Shown one piece after another: positions 41,595 to 50,601 of a DNA stretch of 64,000 nt (position 1 is the first letter of the stretch; each line of letters opens with the position of its first letter). The stretch spans positions 806,001-870,000 of the forward strand of contig NZ_VCNM01000002.1 of the NCBI RefSeq assembly GCF_007671725.1, in the 5' to 3' direction. The notes beneath the pieces were generated by a model. That model worked only from the letters and a program-made list of their open reading frames with translations, was not told where the DNA came from and ran no database searches. This DNA comes from Halorubrum depositum. GTDB lineage: Archaea > Halobacteriota > Halobacteria > Halobacteriales > Haloferacaceae. Position numbers and translations under genes: made by a program.

Positions 41595-41703
41595 CATAAG
41601 CGCGCGGATCGCCCGGCGCCGGCCCCGATCGGCGCGTCCGATCCGCACAACAAGCCCTTGTATATTCGATCAAGCGTATAATGAACATAGGAACAACGTT
41701 AAG
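41595..41703. promoter_or_regulatory. divergent promoters for the CheY gene and the PhoU-like gene
   Basis: A minus-strand TATA-like cttatg (41595-41600) is 25-30 bp before the CheY start. A plus-strand gttaag (41698-41703) is 27 bp before the PhoU-like start at 41728. Between them is an AT-rich patch with cttg...caag arms (around 41658-41675) and repeated gtata, a possible shared operator. Confidence 0.45.
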
Positions 41704-41727
41704 GTGTATCCCGCGATATCTCCTCGC

Positions 41728-42759
41728 ATGGAAACGCGGAAGGTCCAACGGCTGGGTCCGTCGACGCTGGCGATGACCCTCCCCGCCGAATGGGCACAGG
41801 AACACGGCGTCAACAAGGGCGACGAGGTGTCGCTCCGGATGGGCGGCAAGGGAACGCTCACCGTTCTCCCCGAGTCGGTGAGCACGGAGGAGTCGGAGGC
41901 GGTCATCAACGCCGACGGGCTCGACGCGCGGTCGCTGGAGCGGGCCATCGTCGCGCAGTACGTGCTCGGGCGGCGCGTGATCCACGTCCGGAGCGAGGGC
42001 ACGCTCGACAGCGAGCACATCAACGCCGTCTACAAGGCCGAGACGCAGCTGATGGGGCTCGGCGTCATCGAGGAGACGCCGGAGGACATCTCCATCCGCT
42101 GCTCGGTCGACCCCGAGGACTTCACCCTCGACAACCTGCTCGAGCGGCTGGAGAACACCGGGTCGACGATGCGCGGCGAGGCCGTGAAGGCGCTCGCGCA
42201 CGGCAACCCCGACCTCGCGCAACGCGCGCTCAACCGCGAGCGGCAGGCGAACAAGATCTTCGTCCTCCTGCTCCGGCTCATCTTCACGGCGTACCAGAAC
42301 CCGAACCTCGCCCGCGCGGTCGGCTTAGAGGAGGGGTTCCCCCTCATCGGCTACCGCTCCGTGGCGAAGAACCTGGAGCTCACCGCCGACAACGCGGAGG
42401 ACATCGCCGACATCGTGATGGAGGCGGACGGCCACACGCTCGACGTCGACAGCGCGACGATGCGCCAGATCCGCGAGTTCACCGACCAGGTCGACGAGCT
42501 GACGGCGCTCGCGGTCAGGGCCGTCGTCGAGCGCGACTACGACCTCACCGTCGAATGCCGCGACCTGTTCGCCCGGCTGGAGGACCGCGAACAGGAGATC
42601 CTCGCCGAGCTGCCGGACGACCTCGACAACGACACGCTGCTGATGACCCGCGAGGTGCTCGTCAGCCTCCAGCACACCGCCGAGTACGCGATGCGGAACG
42701 CGGAGATCGCCGCGAACCTCGCGCTCAACGAGGAGTCGGAACACGTCGAGATCATCTGA
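41728..42759 (+). CDS. AbrB-PhoU fusion regulator of phosphate uptake type
   Basis: The 343-residue protein has an N-terminal AbrB/SpoVT-like DNA-binding swap-hairpin (METRKVQRLGPSTLAMTLPAEWAQEHGVNKGDEVSLRM, residues 1-38). It then has two PhoU-type three-helix bundles with E/DxxxD metal-binding positions in TADNAEDIADIVMEADGH and LQHTAEYAMRNAEIAANLAL. Such haloarchaeal fusions are thought to control phosphate uptake, but no pst genes are adjacent. The ATG begins the AbrB strand directly, and its TATA-like box is 27 bp upstream. Confidence 0.85.
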   Translation: METRKVQRLGPSTLAMTLPAEWAQEHGVNKGDEVSLRMGGKGTLTVLPESVSTEESEAVINADGLDARSLERAIVAQYVLGRRVIHVRSEGTLDSEHINAVYKAETQLMGLGVIEETPEDISIRCSVDPEDFTLDNLLERLENTGSTMRGEAVKALAHGNPDLAQRALNRERQANKIFVLLLRLIFTAYQNPNLARAVGLEEGFPLIGYRSVAKNLELTADNAEDIADIVMEADGHTLDVDSATMRQIREFTDQVDELTALAVRAVVERDYDLTVECRDLFARLEDREQEILAELPDDLDNDTLLMTREVLVSLQHTAEYAMRNAEIAANLALNEESEHVEII

Positions 42760-42854
42760 GAGCGACCGGTTCCGACGCCGCGTCGCCTCCTTCGCGGGAA
42801 CGATCGCGTCGCGCCCTTCGTATGAACTAAGTAGCCGCCCGCGAAGCGACGGGT

Positions 42855-43037
42855 ATGAGCGAGGGATCTATCGAGTCTGACATGGAGATCGGCGTGGCGC
42901 TCGCGTTGGGGGCCGTCGCGCTCGTCGGCACGGCGCTGATGTTCGGGTACCCGTCGCAGCTCGGCCGCGCGTGGGGGTTCGCGGCGGCGTTCGTCTTCGC
43001 CCTCTGTGCGGTCGTCGCCGTGCAGCTGTTCGACTGA
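42855..43037 (+). CDS. 60-residue membrane protein of unknown function
   Basis: After an acidic N-terminus (SEGSIESDMEIG) the protein is two hydrophobic helices: about residues 12-30 (GVALALGAVALVGTALMFG) and 37-57 (AWGFAAAFVFALCAVVAVQLF). The ATG is preceded by an AT-rich element (tatgaactaa) at the right spacing. Codon use looks like its neighbours. Function unknown. Confidence 0.6.
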   Translation: MSEGSIESDMEIGVALALGAVALVGTALMFGYPSQLGRAWGFAAAFVFALCAVVAVQLFD

Positions 43038-43089
43038 GCGACCGGGGAACGAGAAACCGTTAAGGACGTCTGACGCCTACGCTCGCAGC

Positions 43090-43317
43090 ATGAGCGAGTA
43101 CACCGAGGAGGAGCAGCGGATCCTCGCGTACCTCACGGACAGCGTCACCCGTGGCGAGCGGTACGTCCGCTCGAAGACGATCGCCGACGCCATCGGCCTG
43201 ACGGCCAAGCAGGTCGGCTCACGCCTCCCCCGACTCGCCGAGAAGGCCGACGACGTCGACATCGAGAAGTGGGGCCGCTCCCGGTCGACGACGTGGCGCG
43301 TGACGCCGCAGGGCTGA
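43090..43317 (+). CDS. small winged-helix protein of unknown function
   Basis: The 75-residue protein appears to be a compact winged helix: helices EEEQRILAYLTDSV, SKTIADAIGLTAKQVGSRLPRLAEKA, then a beta wing (VDIEKWGRSRSTTWRVTPQ). The recognition helix AKQVGSRLPRLAE is typical of DNA binders. It has no ligand domain, so it may be a chromatin or transcription accessory factor. The TATA-like ccgttaag is about 27 bp upstream. No operon partner is obvious. Confidence 0.7.
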   Translation: MSEYTEEEQRILAYLTDSVTRGERYVRSKTIADAIGLTAKQVGSRLPRLAEKADDVDIEKWGRSRSTTWRVTPQG

Positions 43318-43442
43318 CCGGCGGGACTGAGTGCGGGGCGGCGCGTCGGACGGGCCCCTCGGCCGACGGCGACTCCGCCGGGGTCCGTGATCCGCCTGCC
43401 GGACTCGCGTGTTTTTAACCCCCGTGGCACCAACGGAGTGGT

Positions 43443-43871
43443 ATGACCGTCCGAGTCTCCCGGACGTTCGAGTTCGACGCGCCCGCGGAAGACGTGTGGG
43501 CGTTCATCTCGGACGCAGAGAAGCGCGCCGGCGCGATCAGCGTGGTCGACACCTTCGACGTCCACGGCGAGGGACGCGCGACCTGGCACGTCGCGCTCCC
43601 GATCCCGATGATCCGGTCGACGATCTCCGTCGAGACCGAGGAAGTCGAGCGCGACCCCCCGAATCGGGTGAAGTTCGTCGGTAGGTCGAAGGCGTTCCGC
43701 GTCACCGGCGAGCACGCGATCACCGAGACCGACGGCGGCTGTCGGCTCGCCAACGAGTTCGTCGTCGACGGTCGACTGCCGGGCGTCGAGTCGTTCTTCG
43801 AGCGCAACTTCGACGCGGAGCTCGACAACCTCGAGGACGCGCTCCGCGCCTCGTTGGGTCCCACGGCATGA
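43443..43871 (+). CDS. CoxG/SRPBCC-family protein
   Basis: The 142-residue protein has the START/SRPBCC helix-grip fold: N-terminal strand SRTFEFDAPAEDVWAFISDAEKRAGAI, a middle strand region (GRATWHVALPIPMIRSTISVETEEVER) and a long C-terminal helix (FFERNFDAELDNLEDALRASL). It probably binds a hydrophobic ligand. Its stop overlaps the nitrilase start by 4 nt, so the two are cotranscribed. A textbook TATA-like gtttttaa lies 27 bp before the start. Confidence 0.78.
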   Translation: MTVRVSRTFEFDAPAEDVWAFISDAEKRAGAISVVDTFDVHGEGRATWHVALPIPMIRSTISVETEEVERDPPNRVKFVGRSKAFRVTGEHAITETDGGCRLANEFVVDGRLPGVESFFERNFDAELDNLEDALRASLGPTA

Positions 43872-44674
43872 GGATCGCCTGCGTCCAGCTCGGCGTCGAG
43901 GGGGGCGCCGTCGCGGCCAACGTCGAGCGCGCGGTCGACCGGGTTCGGGCGGCAGCCGCCGAGGGCGCGGACCTCGTGGTCCTCCCGGAGCTGTTCGACG
44001 TCGGCTACTTCGCGTTCGACGCTTACGCCCGCGCGGCGGAGAGCCTCGCCGGCGACCGGCTGGCTCGGTTCGCGACCGTCGCGGCCGAGGCCGACGTCAA
44101 CCTCCTCGCGGGGACCGTCGTCGAGGACCTGGCGGCCTCCGCGGCCGACGGGATCGACGTCCCGGCCGAGGAGGGCCTCGCGAACGCGGCGGTCCTCTTC
44201 GACCGCGACGGGGATCGGCGGCTGGTCTACCGGAAGCACCACCTGTTCGGGTACGGCTCCGAGGAGACCGACCGGATGGTCCCCGGCGAGCGGGTCCCGG
44301 TCGTCGACCTGGAGGGCGTGCGCGTCGGCGTCACGACGTGTTACGACCTCCGCTTCCCGGAGCAGTTCCGCGAGATGGTCGAGGCGGGCGTCGAATGCGT
44401 GCTGGTGCCGAGCGCGTGGCCGTACCCGCGCGTCGAGCACTGGCGGACGCTCGGTCGGGCGCGGGCGATCGAGAACCTCGCGTACGTCGCCGCCGTCAAC
44501 GGGAGCGGCGCGTTCGACGGCGACGCGCTCTGCGGGCGGACGACCGTCTACGACCCGTGGGGCACCACGCTCGCGTCCGCAGGGGAGGAGCCGACCACGG
44601 TGACCGCGGAGATCGATTCCGAGCGGGTGGCGGCGGTGCGCGAGGAGTTCCCGGCGCTGCGGGACCGGCGCTGA
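43868..44674 (+). CDS. nitrilase-superfamily carbon-nitrogen hydrolase
   Basis: The 268-residue protein has the nitrilase catalytic triad: Glu41 in LVVLPELFDVGYF, Lys123 in YRKHHLFGYG and Cys158 in TTCYDLRFPEQFR. It hydrolyses a carboxamide or similar bond; the branch resembles omega-amidase/NIT-type enzymes, but the substrate is not readable. It overlaps the SRPBCC gene by 4 nt. A 645-bp non-coding stretch follows before the presenilin-type gene. Confidence 0.85.
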   Translation: MRIACVQLGVEGGAVAANVERAVDRVRAAAAEGADLVVLPELFDVGYFAFDAYARAAESLAGDRLARFATVAAEADVNLLAGTVVEDLAASAADGIDVPAEEGLANAAVLFDRDGDRRLVYRKHHLFGYGSEETDRMVPGERVPVVDLEGVRVGVTTCYDLRFPEQFREMVEAGVECVLVPSAWPYPRVEHWRTLGRARAIENLAYVAAVNGSGAFDGDALCGRTTVYDPWGTTLASAGEEPTTVTAEIDSERVAAVREEFPALRDRR

Positions 44675-45319
44675 CCGCCGATCACCGAGCGTCGACCCCC
44701 CGGCGGCCGAGGTCGGACCGTCTGGTTTATACCGGAGAAGCGACAATGAGGAGTTGCCGAAGTCCGACGCTTTTCTCGTTGGAGTTCGGCGACAACAACG
44801 CGCGCCCGTCCCGACCGCTCGGGCGGCGACGCCGACGACAGCCCGGGGGTCCGCTGTCCGGCTGCCGCCCGCCCGCCTCCCATCCCACCTTCGCCTCTCG
44901 CCTTTCCGGTTCCGCGCCACACCTCGCCCCGCGAAGTCTCCCGCTTTTCACTCCGCGTCACGCGTCGACCCGTCTCCGAGTCCCCCCTTTTGCATCGCGG
45001 CTCCGCATCGGTCCGCGTCGAGTATCGGTCGCGATAATTCGAGCGGTAGCTTCTTGTTCCGAATGGGGCTGGTCGTAAACGCCGCGGACGAACCCGGCCG
45101 GCTCGTCCGGTTTCGGGCGGGCCGGCCGGACGCTCGCTTCCACCGTCCGTCGTCCGTCGGCTCTCGGGTTCGGGTCCGACCCGCTCCCACACCGTACCCG
45201 AACCCGTTCTGCGGCGCGCGCTCGACGGTTACGCGGCCCGCGTCCGTGACACCCGATTCCCTCCAGCGACGGGGGCGAAGCGCAAGGACGAAACCCCCTG
45301 ATCCCGAACCGTCGGTCGA
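44675..45319. other. 645-bp non-coding region with several hairpins
   Basis: No supportable protein gene is present; the only long frame is Arg/Ser/Pro-rich. The region has a TATA-like tttata (about 44726-44731), a 10-bp stem with one mismatch (44756-44765 with 44781-44790), a pyrimidine-rich patch (about 44870-45000), and a perfect 11-bp inverted repeat, cgggttcgggt at 45165-45175 with acccgaacccg at 45196-45206, loop 20 nt. A structured non-coding RNA is possible. The presenilin-type gene starts at its end. Confidence 0.5.
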
Positions 45320-46306
45320 ATGTTCCCCCGCGAGTACCGCGGCGTCGCCTTCGTCGTCGGCCTGTTCCTCGTCGTCCAGCTCGGCGCGCTAGCGCTGGTC
45401 CCCGAGTTCGCCGAGAGCGGGTATCAGGCGGTCGAGAACCCGGACGACCCGACGAACAGCGTCGTGTACGTCCTCGCAATCTTGGCCATGACGGGGCTGA
45501 TGCTCGCCGCGTTCAAGTACGACTTCGACGGCGCGATCCGGCTCCTCATCGTCGGCGTCTCGGCGTGGCTCTCCTGGTACGTCTTCTCCGCGCTGGTGTC
45601 GCCGCTGGCGGCGGCCGTGCCGGCGGCCGCGGTCGGCGTCGGGCTGCTCGTCTACCCCGAGTGGTACGTGATCGACACGGCCGGGGTGTTGATGGGCGCC
45701 GGCGCGGCCGGGCTGTTCGGCATCTCGTTCGGGCTGCTCCCCGCGCTGATCCTCCTCGCGTTCCTCGCCGTCTACGACGCGATCTCGGTGTACGGCACCG
45801 AGCACATGCTGTCGCTCGCGGAGGGCGTGATGGAGCTGAACATCCCCGTGGTGCTCGTCATCCCGCTGTCGCTGTCGTACTCGCTCCTCGGCGCCGACGA
45901 GGAGGGGGAGAGAGACCCCGACGGCGACGACCCCGCGACTACCGACGACGATGAGGGCGCGGGCGAAGGCGCCGACGTCTCGGACCCCACGCCGATCGAG
46001 GAGCGCGACGCGTTCTTCATCGGCCTCGGCGACGCCGTGATCCCGGCCGTGCTGGTCGCGAGCGCGGCGACGTTCTCACCCGCGGCCGGGCTCGCGGTCC
46101 CGCTGATCGGGATCAACCTCCCCGCGCTGCTCGCGATGGTCGGGAGCCTCGCCGGGCTCCTCGTGCTGATGAGCTGGGTGATCAAGGGCCGGCCGCACGC
46201 CGGGCTCCCCCTGTTGAACGGCGGCGCCATCGGCGGCTACCTGATCGGCTCCGTCGTCGCCGGGGTCCCCCTCGCGGACGCGATGGGACTCGCCGGGTTC
46301 CTCTGA
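45320..46306 (+). CDS. presenilin/signal-peptide-peptidase-type intramembrane aspartyl protease
   Basis: The 328-residue protein has about nine transmembrane helices. Its catalytic pair is Asp153 in VYDAISVYG (YD motif) and Asp238 in GLGDAVIPA (GxGD motif). The PAL-like motif reads PLL (297-299) in GLPLLNGG. A long acidic loop (about 192-228; EEGERDPDGDD, TTDDDEGAGEG) separates the two catalytic helices on one side of the membrane. Such archaeal homologues cleave single-span membrane peptides, possibly after signal-peptide release. No partner is adjacent. Confidence 0.85.
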   Translation: MFPREYRGVAFVVGLFLVVQLGALALVPEFAESGYQAVENPDDPTNSVVYVLAILAMTGLMLAAFKYDFDGAIRLLIVGVSAWLSWYVFSALVSPLAAAVPAAAVGVGLLVYPEWYVIDTAGVLMGAGAAGLFGISFGLLPALILLAFLAVYDAISVYGTEHMLSLAEGVMELNIPVVLVIPLSLSYSLLGADEEGERDPDGDDPATTDDDEGAGEGADVSDPTPIEERDAFFIGLGDAVIPAVLVASAATFSPAAGLAVPLIGINLPALLAMVGSLAGLLVLMSWVIKGRPHAGLPLLNGGAIGGYLIGSVVAGVPLADAMGLAGFL

Positions 46307-46382
46307 CGGGGGTCGGTCGGCGCGGCGGGGAAACCGAGTCCCGGCCGACACGGTTTTGAAATCGGTCGGCGTCGTTCGACCC

Positions 46383-46814
46383 GTGTCCGATCCGACCCCC
46401 CATCACGTCGGCGTCACCGTCTCCGACCTCGACCGCGCCGTCGACTTCTACACCGAGACGTTCGGCCTCGACGTCGCCGCCGAGTTCGCCGTGGGCGGCG
46501 AGGCGTTCGCGGACGCCGTCGACGTCGACGGCGCGGCCGCCGAGTTCGCGCACCTCGTCGCCGACGGGGGAGGCAACGAGACCGTCGTCGAACTCGTCGC
46601 GTACGACCCGGAGGGCGAACCGGCGCCCGACCCGGAGCTGAACCGACCGGGTGCGATCCACCTCGGGCTCTCCGTCGACGACGTGGCGGAGTTCTACCGT
46701 GAGCTCGACGACGACGTGGAGACGCTCAGTGAACCGCGAACGACCGAGAGCGGGACCACGATCCTGTTCGTCGTCGACCCCGAGGGGAACCTGATCGAAG
46801 TGCTGGACGCGTGA
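46383..46814 (+). CDS. VOC (glyoxalase/bleomycin resistance) superfamily protein
   Basis: The 143-residue protein has two beta-alpha-beta-beta-beta modules with metal-ligand positions HHVGVTVSDLDRAVDFYTETFG (first His), VVELVAYD (Glu side), IHLGLSVDDVAEFYRELD (second His) and FVVDPEGNLIEVLDA (Glu). The pattern fits glyoxalase I-like or methylmalonyl-CoA epimerase-like enzymes; the substrate is unknown. A GTG at 46383 is the best start because a TATA-like gttttgaa lies 27 bp upstream. It converges on metG with 24 bp between them. Confidence 0.8.
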   Translation: MSDPTPHHVGVTVSDLDRAVDFYTETFGLDVAAEFAVGGEAFADAVDVDGAAAEFAHLVADGGGNETVVELVAYDPEGEPAPDPELNRPGAIHLGLSVDDVAEFYRELDDDVETLSEPRTTESGTTILFVVDPEGNLIEVLDA

Positions 46815-46838
46815 GGTCGGAGAAAAGCCAGACCGTTC

Positions 46839-49001
46839 TTACTTGACCTTCGTGCCCGGGCCGGCGTCCTCGTAGGTTGTGAGGAGGTCGGCCTCGTCGC
46901 CGGCGGCGAGCACCATCCCGTTCGACTCCACGCCGAACAGCTCCGCCTTCTCCATGTTGGCGAGCACGACGACCTTCGTCCCGGGCAGGTCGTCGACGTC
47001 GTGGAGCTGCTTCAGCCCGGCGACGATCGTCCGGGTCTTCGCGCCGAGGTCGACGCGGAGCTTCAGGAGGTCGTCGGCCCCCTCGATCCCCTCGGCCTCG
47101 TCGATCCGGCCGACCCGGATGTCCAGTTCCTGGAAGTCGTCGAAGCTGACGCGGTCGTCGCTGAGAGGTTCGATGTCGGTCATGTCGGTGTCGTCGGTGG
47201 TGTCGGTCGCGTCTCCGTCGGTCGCGTCTCCGTCGGTCGCATCCTCGTCGGTCGATGCGTCCTCGTCGCCCTCGCTCTCGTCGCCGTCGGCCGCCTCCGC
47301 CTCGGCGACCCGCGATTCCAGCTTCTCGTTGAGCGCCTCGACGCGCTCGTCTTCGATCTGCTCGAACAGCTCCGTCGGCTCCGCGAGGTCTCCGGCGGGC
47401 CCCTCGCGGGCCGCCGCGACGGTCACGTCGTGGACGGAGCCGTCCTCGCCGAGCTGGGCCCACAGGCGCTCACACTTCTCGGGGGCGATCGGCTCGAAGA
47501 GGACGGCGATCGCCTTCGCGATCGCGACGCAGTCGTAGATCACCCGTGCGGCCTCGTCGGGCTCCTCGTCGACGAGCTTCCACGGCTCGTTCCGCTGGAT
47601 GTACTCGTTGCCGAACCGCGCGAGGTCGGTGACGGCGTCGCCGAGCGCGCGCACGGAGTAGTCGTTGACCGCGGCCTCGACGTCGGCGATCGCCTCCTCG
47701 ATCCGGTCTTGCACCTCGTCGCTCGTCTCCTCCGCGATGGGCGCGTCGTCGTAGTTGCGGTGCGCGAAGAGGAGCGAGCGGTAGAGGAAGTTGCCGACGG
47801 TGCCCACAAGCTCGGTGTTGACGCGGTCGCGGAACTTCTCCCACGAGAAGTCGACGTCCTGCTGGAACCCGCCGTTGGTCGCGAGGTAGTAGCGCAGCGG
47901 GTCGGGGTGGAACCCCTCGTCGAGGTACTCGTCGGCCCAGACGGCGCGGTCGCGGCTCGTGGAAAAGCCCTTCCCGCCGAGGGTGACGAAGCCGCTCGCC
48001 ATCACCGCGCGGGGCTCGGCGTGGCCGGTCGCCTCTAACATCGCGGGCCAGAAGATCGTGTGGTGCTGGATGATGTCGCGGCCGATCACGTGGACGATCT
48101 CGCCGCCCTCGGGGTGAGCGTCGCTGGCGCCCTCCCTCCACGCGGCCTCCCAGTCGAAGGCGTCGGCGCCGACGCGCTCGGAGTACTGCTTCGTCGAGGA
48201 GATGTACTCGATCGGGGCGTCGACCCAGACGTATAAGACGAGGTCCTGGGGATTGTCTCCCGGATAATCGATCCCCCAGTCCATGTCGCGGGTGATACAC
48301 CAGTCCTGGAGCCCCTGCTCGATCCACTCGCGGGGCTGGTTCCGGGCGTTCGAGGTCCCCTCCAGCCGGTCGAGGAAGCCGGAGAGGTACTCCGAGAACT
48401 CCGAGACCGCGAAGAACTTGTGGGTGCGCTCGCGGTACTCGGCGGGGTTGCCGGTGATCGTCGACTCGGGGTCCTCGACCTCGCCGGGCTCGAGGTGGCG
48501 CTGGCATCCCTCGTCGCACTCGTCGCCGCGGGCGTGCGCGCCGCAGTACGGGCAGGTCCCTTCCACGTAGCGGTCCGGGAGGTACTGGTCGTCGACCGGG
48601 TCGTACGCGACCATGATCTCCTTCTCGTAGACGTGGCCGGCGTCCTCCAGGTCGCGGACGAGCTCCTGGGTGACCGCGGTGTTCGTCTCGTCGTGGGTGT
48701 GGCCGTAGTTGTCGAACTCGACGTTGAACTTCGGGAACGTCGCGGCGTACCGCTCGTGCCAGTCGAGCGCGAAGGCCTCGGGCGAGACGCCCTCCTGCTC
48801 GGCGTTGACCGCGACGGGCGTCCCGTGCATGTCGGAGCCGGAGACGAACGCGGTCTCCTGACCGAGTCGCTCGAGCGCGCGGCTGTACACGTCGCCGCCG
48901 ACGTAGGTGCGCAGGTGGCCGATGTGGAGGTCGCCGTTGGCGTACGGCAGTCCACAGGTCACCACCGCCGGGTCGTCGGTGGGGAAGTCGTCGTGGCTCA
49001 T
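46839..49001 (-). CDS. metG: methionine-tRNA ligase
   Basis: The 720-residue enzyme has the HIGH-like motif (ANGDLHIGH, 21-29), a zinc region (CPYCGAHARGDECDEGC) and the KMSKS-equivalent (KGFSTS). The anticodon-binding region includes EYIQRNEPWKLV. A C-terminal tRNA-binding OB domain (DIRVGRIDEAEGIEGADDLLKL) completes it. Between the catalytic part and this OB domain lies a long acidic linker; part of it is three near-identical 15-bp units (DGDAT repeats) at 47204-47248. The archaeal architecture is complete. Confidence 0.97.
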   Translation of the reverse strand: MSHDDFPTDDPAVVTCGLPYANGDLHIGHLRTYVGGDVYSRALERLGQETAFVSGSDMHGTPVAVNAEQEGVSPEAFALDWHERYAATFPKFNVEFDNYGHTHDETNTAVTQELVRDLEDAGHVYEKEIMVAYDPVDDQYLPDRYVEGTCPYCGAHARGDECDEGCQRHLEPGEVEDPESTITGNPAEYRERTHKFFAVSEFSEYLSGFLDRLEGTSNARNQPREWIEQGLQDWCITRDMDWGIDYPGDNPQDLVLYVWVDAPIEYISSTKQYSERVGADAFDWEAAWREGASDAHPEGGEIVHVIGRDIIQHHTIFWPAMLEATGHAEPRAVMASGFVTLGGKGFSTSRDRAVWADEYLDEGFHPDPLRYYLATNGGFQQDVDFSWEKFRDRVNTELVGTVGNFLYRSLLFAHRNYDDAPIAEETSDEVQDRIEEAIADVEAAVNDYSVRALGDAVTDLARFGNEYIQRNEPWKLVDEEPDEAARVIYDCVAIAKAIAVLFEPIAPEKCERLWAQLGEDGSVHDVTVAAAREGPAGDLAEPTELFEQIEDERVEALNEKLESRVAEAEAADGDESEGDEDASTDEDATDGDATDGDATDTTDDTDMTDIEPLSDDRVSFDDFQELDIRVGRIDEAEGIEGADDLLKLRVDLGAKTRTIVAGLKQLHDVDDLPGTKVVVLANMEKAELFGVESNGMVLAAGDEADLLTTYEDAGPGTKVK
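47204..47248 (-). repeat. 15-bp coding repeat in the metG acidic linker
   Basis: Two identical units cggtcgcgtctccgt (47204-47218, 47219-47233) and one variant (47234-47248) encode DGDAT on the minus strand. Being in-frame, the unit can expand or contract without breaking the protein. Confidence 0.8.
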
Positions 49002-49157
49002 GAGGTGCGTGTATCGAGTTGTCGTGGATACGGGCCTAAAGCCCGCTGATTTCCGGGTGGGATCGAAACGGGTGGGTCGCGTCGGCGGGAAGCCGTGCCC
49101 GATCGCTCGGACGGGGGTCAGACGCGGCCGCTCGGCGACGGTCTCGCGGGGACGCCC

Positions 49158-49610
49158 CTAGGGGTCCATCGGTCGTTCGGCGCGACCGGTGAGTCGGTCC
49201 GGATCGAGCCGGTAGAACTCGAACTCCACCCGGCCCGGCGGCTCGCCGAAGACGTCGACTATCGGTATCCGGTCCGTCCGTTCGAGACCGGCGAGCGACT
49301 CCGCGGAGACGGACTCGTCGGTGGTCGACACAAGTCGACCGCTCGCCACCACGCTCTTCCACCGGCCGTCGCGTTCCCCGTAGGTGACGAACGTGGTCCC
49401 GCGATCTGTGGGGTTCGCTTTTCCGCTCTCTTCTCCGACGGCGAGCCGGAAGTAAAACACCTCCTCGACCGGGTCGTATCCGTACGACACCGGGACCGAG
49501 TGCGGGGGGTCGTCGCCGGCCCTCGACAGGGAGAGGACCCCAGTTCCCGACCGCCCGAGGAACTCGTCGCGCTCGTCGTCGTCCATTCGAACCGCGTCGG
49601 GGGCGCTCAT
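49158..49610 (-). CDS. pyridoxamine 5'-phosphate oxidase-fold flavin-binding protein
   Basis: The 150-residue protein has the split-barrel PPOX fold, with FLGRSGTGVLSLSRAGDDPPHSVPVSYGYDP and FYFRLAVGEESGKANPTDRGTTFVTYGERDGRWKSVVASGRL. It likely binds FMN or F420 and reduces or senses a small substrate; it is not necessarily pyridoxal metabolism. The ATG at 49610 gives the usual N-terminal helix (MSAPDAVRMDDDERDEFL); an upstream in-frame ATG would add 13 residues and looks less likely. The start lies 77 bp from thiR. Confidence 0.78.
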   Translation of the reverse strand: MSAPDAVRMDDDERDEFLGRSGTGVLSLSRAGDDPPHSVPVSYGYDPVEEVFYFRLAVGEESGKANPTDRGTTFVTYGERDGRWKSVVASGRLVSTTDESVSAESLAGLERTDRIPIVDVFGEPPGRVEFEFYRLDPDRLTGRAERPMDP

Positions 49611-49686
49611 ACGCGATCTTGGACGGGCACGGTAATGAAGACCGGCCACGGACCGGGGCGAGGGCGGAACGCGTCGTCCGTCGCGC

Positions 49687-50601
49687 CTACACGATCTCGC
49701 GGACGACCGCGGCCGCCTCCGACGCCGTCGGGGCGAGCACGTAGACGATCGGTTCGACGCCGACGGCGCCGGTCTGGTAGAGGACGAGCGTCGCCGACTC
49801 GTCGCCCGCCGGGAGGTCGGCCGCGGCGACCGCGTCGGCGACGGCCTCGCGGGTCGGGAGCTCGGCGTCGAACTCGACGGTCGGGTGCGACTCGGCGAGC
49901 GCCGCGACGGTCTCGGGATCGTACCGGACGTTCACGGCGCCGCGGGCGGTCGACCCCGCCTCGCGGGCCGCGAGCAGCACCGTCGCGACGTGCTCGCTCA
50001 CGCCGAACTCGGGCTCGCCGGGGACCATGGCCCGCCCCTTCACGTCGACGAGGCGCCCGGGGACCGCGGCGACGTCGTCGATCGTCCGGGCGTCGTCGAG
50101 GCACTCGGCGACGTTGGCGCCGACGTTCGGGATGAGCGCGGCGAAGCCCGAGGCGTTCGTCAGGGTGCGGAGCCCGCGCCGCACCGAGCCGAGGACCCGC
50201 TCGCGCTCGCGGAGCCCGCTGTCCGGGTCGTGGACCGAGAACTCCACGTCGGCATCGGCGAGCGCCGGCATCGCCTCCTCGTGGAGCTCCGCGAGGAGGT
50301 CCCCCTCCTCAAGTCGACGGATCAGCACCTCGATCTCGACGAGCGCGCCGACCGGGCTCAGGTCGCCCGTGGCGAGCCCCTCGCCCACGCGGTCGACCAG
50401 GTCGCGGACGCGCTCGTCGGCGACGATCCGGTCGTGACGCGCCACGTCGCCGTGGGCGTACTTCGAGACCGCTGACTGGGAGATCCCGAGGGCGTCGGCG
50501 ACCTCCCGCTGCGTGAAGCCGCGGTCGCGGAGGTCCTCCGCGAGCATCGAGCGGACCGTGGGGAGGAACTCGTCGACGACGACCTCCTCGATGAACTTCA
50601 C
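49687..50601 (-). CDS. thiR: ThiR-type thiamine-responsive regulator (HTH-ThiN)
   Basis: The 304-residue protein joins a Cro/C1-type HTH (about residues 28-52; [23 protein letters not shown]) to a C-terminal ThiN domain (about 120-304; [28 protein letters not shown] and [14 protein letters not shown]). ThiN alone makes thiamine phosphate; fused to an HTH it is known as a thiamine-phosphate-sensing repressor. It overlaps dcd by 4 nt downstream of it. A palindrome at 56692-56717 before thi4 is a candidate target; the link is inference. Confidence 0.85.
   Translation of the reverse strand: MKFIEEVVVDEFLPTVRSMLAEDLRDRGFTQREVADALGISQSAVSKYAHGDVARHDRIVADERVRDLVDRVGEGLATGDLSPVGALVEIEVLIRRLEEGDLLAELHEEAMPALADADVEFSVHDPDSGLRERERVLGSVRRGLRTLTNASGFAALIPNVGANVAECLDDARTIDDVAAVPGRLVDVKGRAMVPGEPEFGVSEHVATVLLAAREAGSTARGAVNVRYDPETVAALAESHPTVEFDAELPTREAVADAVAAADLPAGDESATLVLYQTGAVGVEPIVYVLAPTASEAAAVVREIV

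Noticed and set aside
44746-45078. A possible 110-residue frame starting after a TATA-like box in the 44.7-45.3 kb gap
   Set aside because: Its product is rich in Arg, Ser and Pro and poor in Asp/Glu, unlike haloarchaeal proteins, and has no recognisable domain. It looks like chance open frame in GC-rich DNA.
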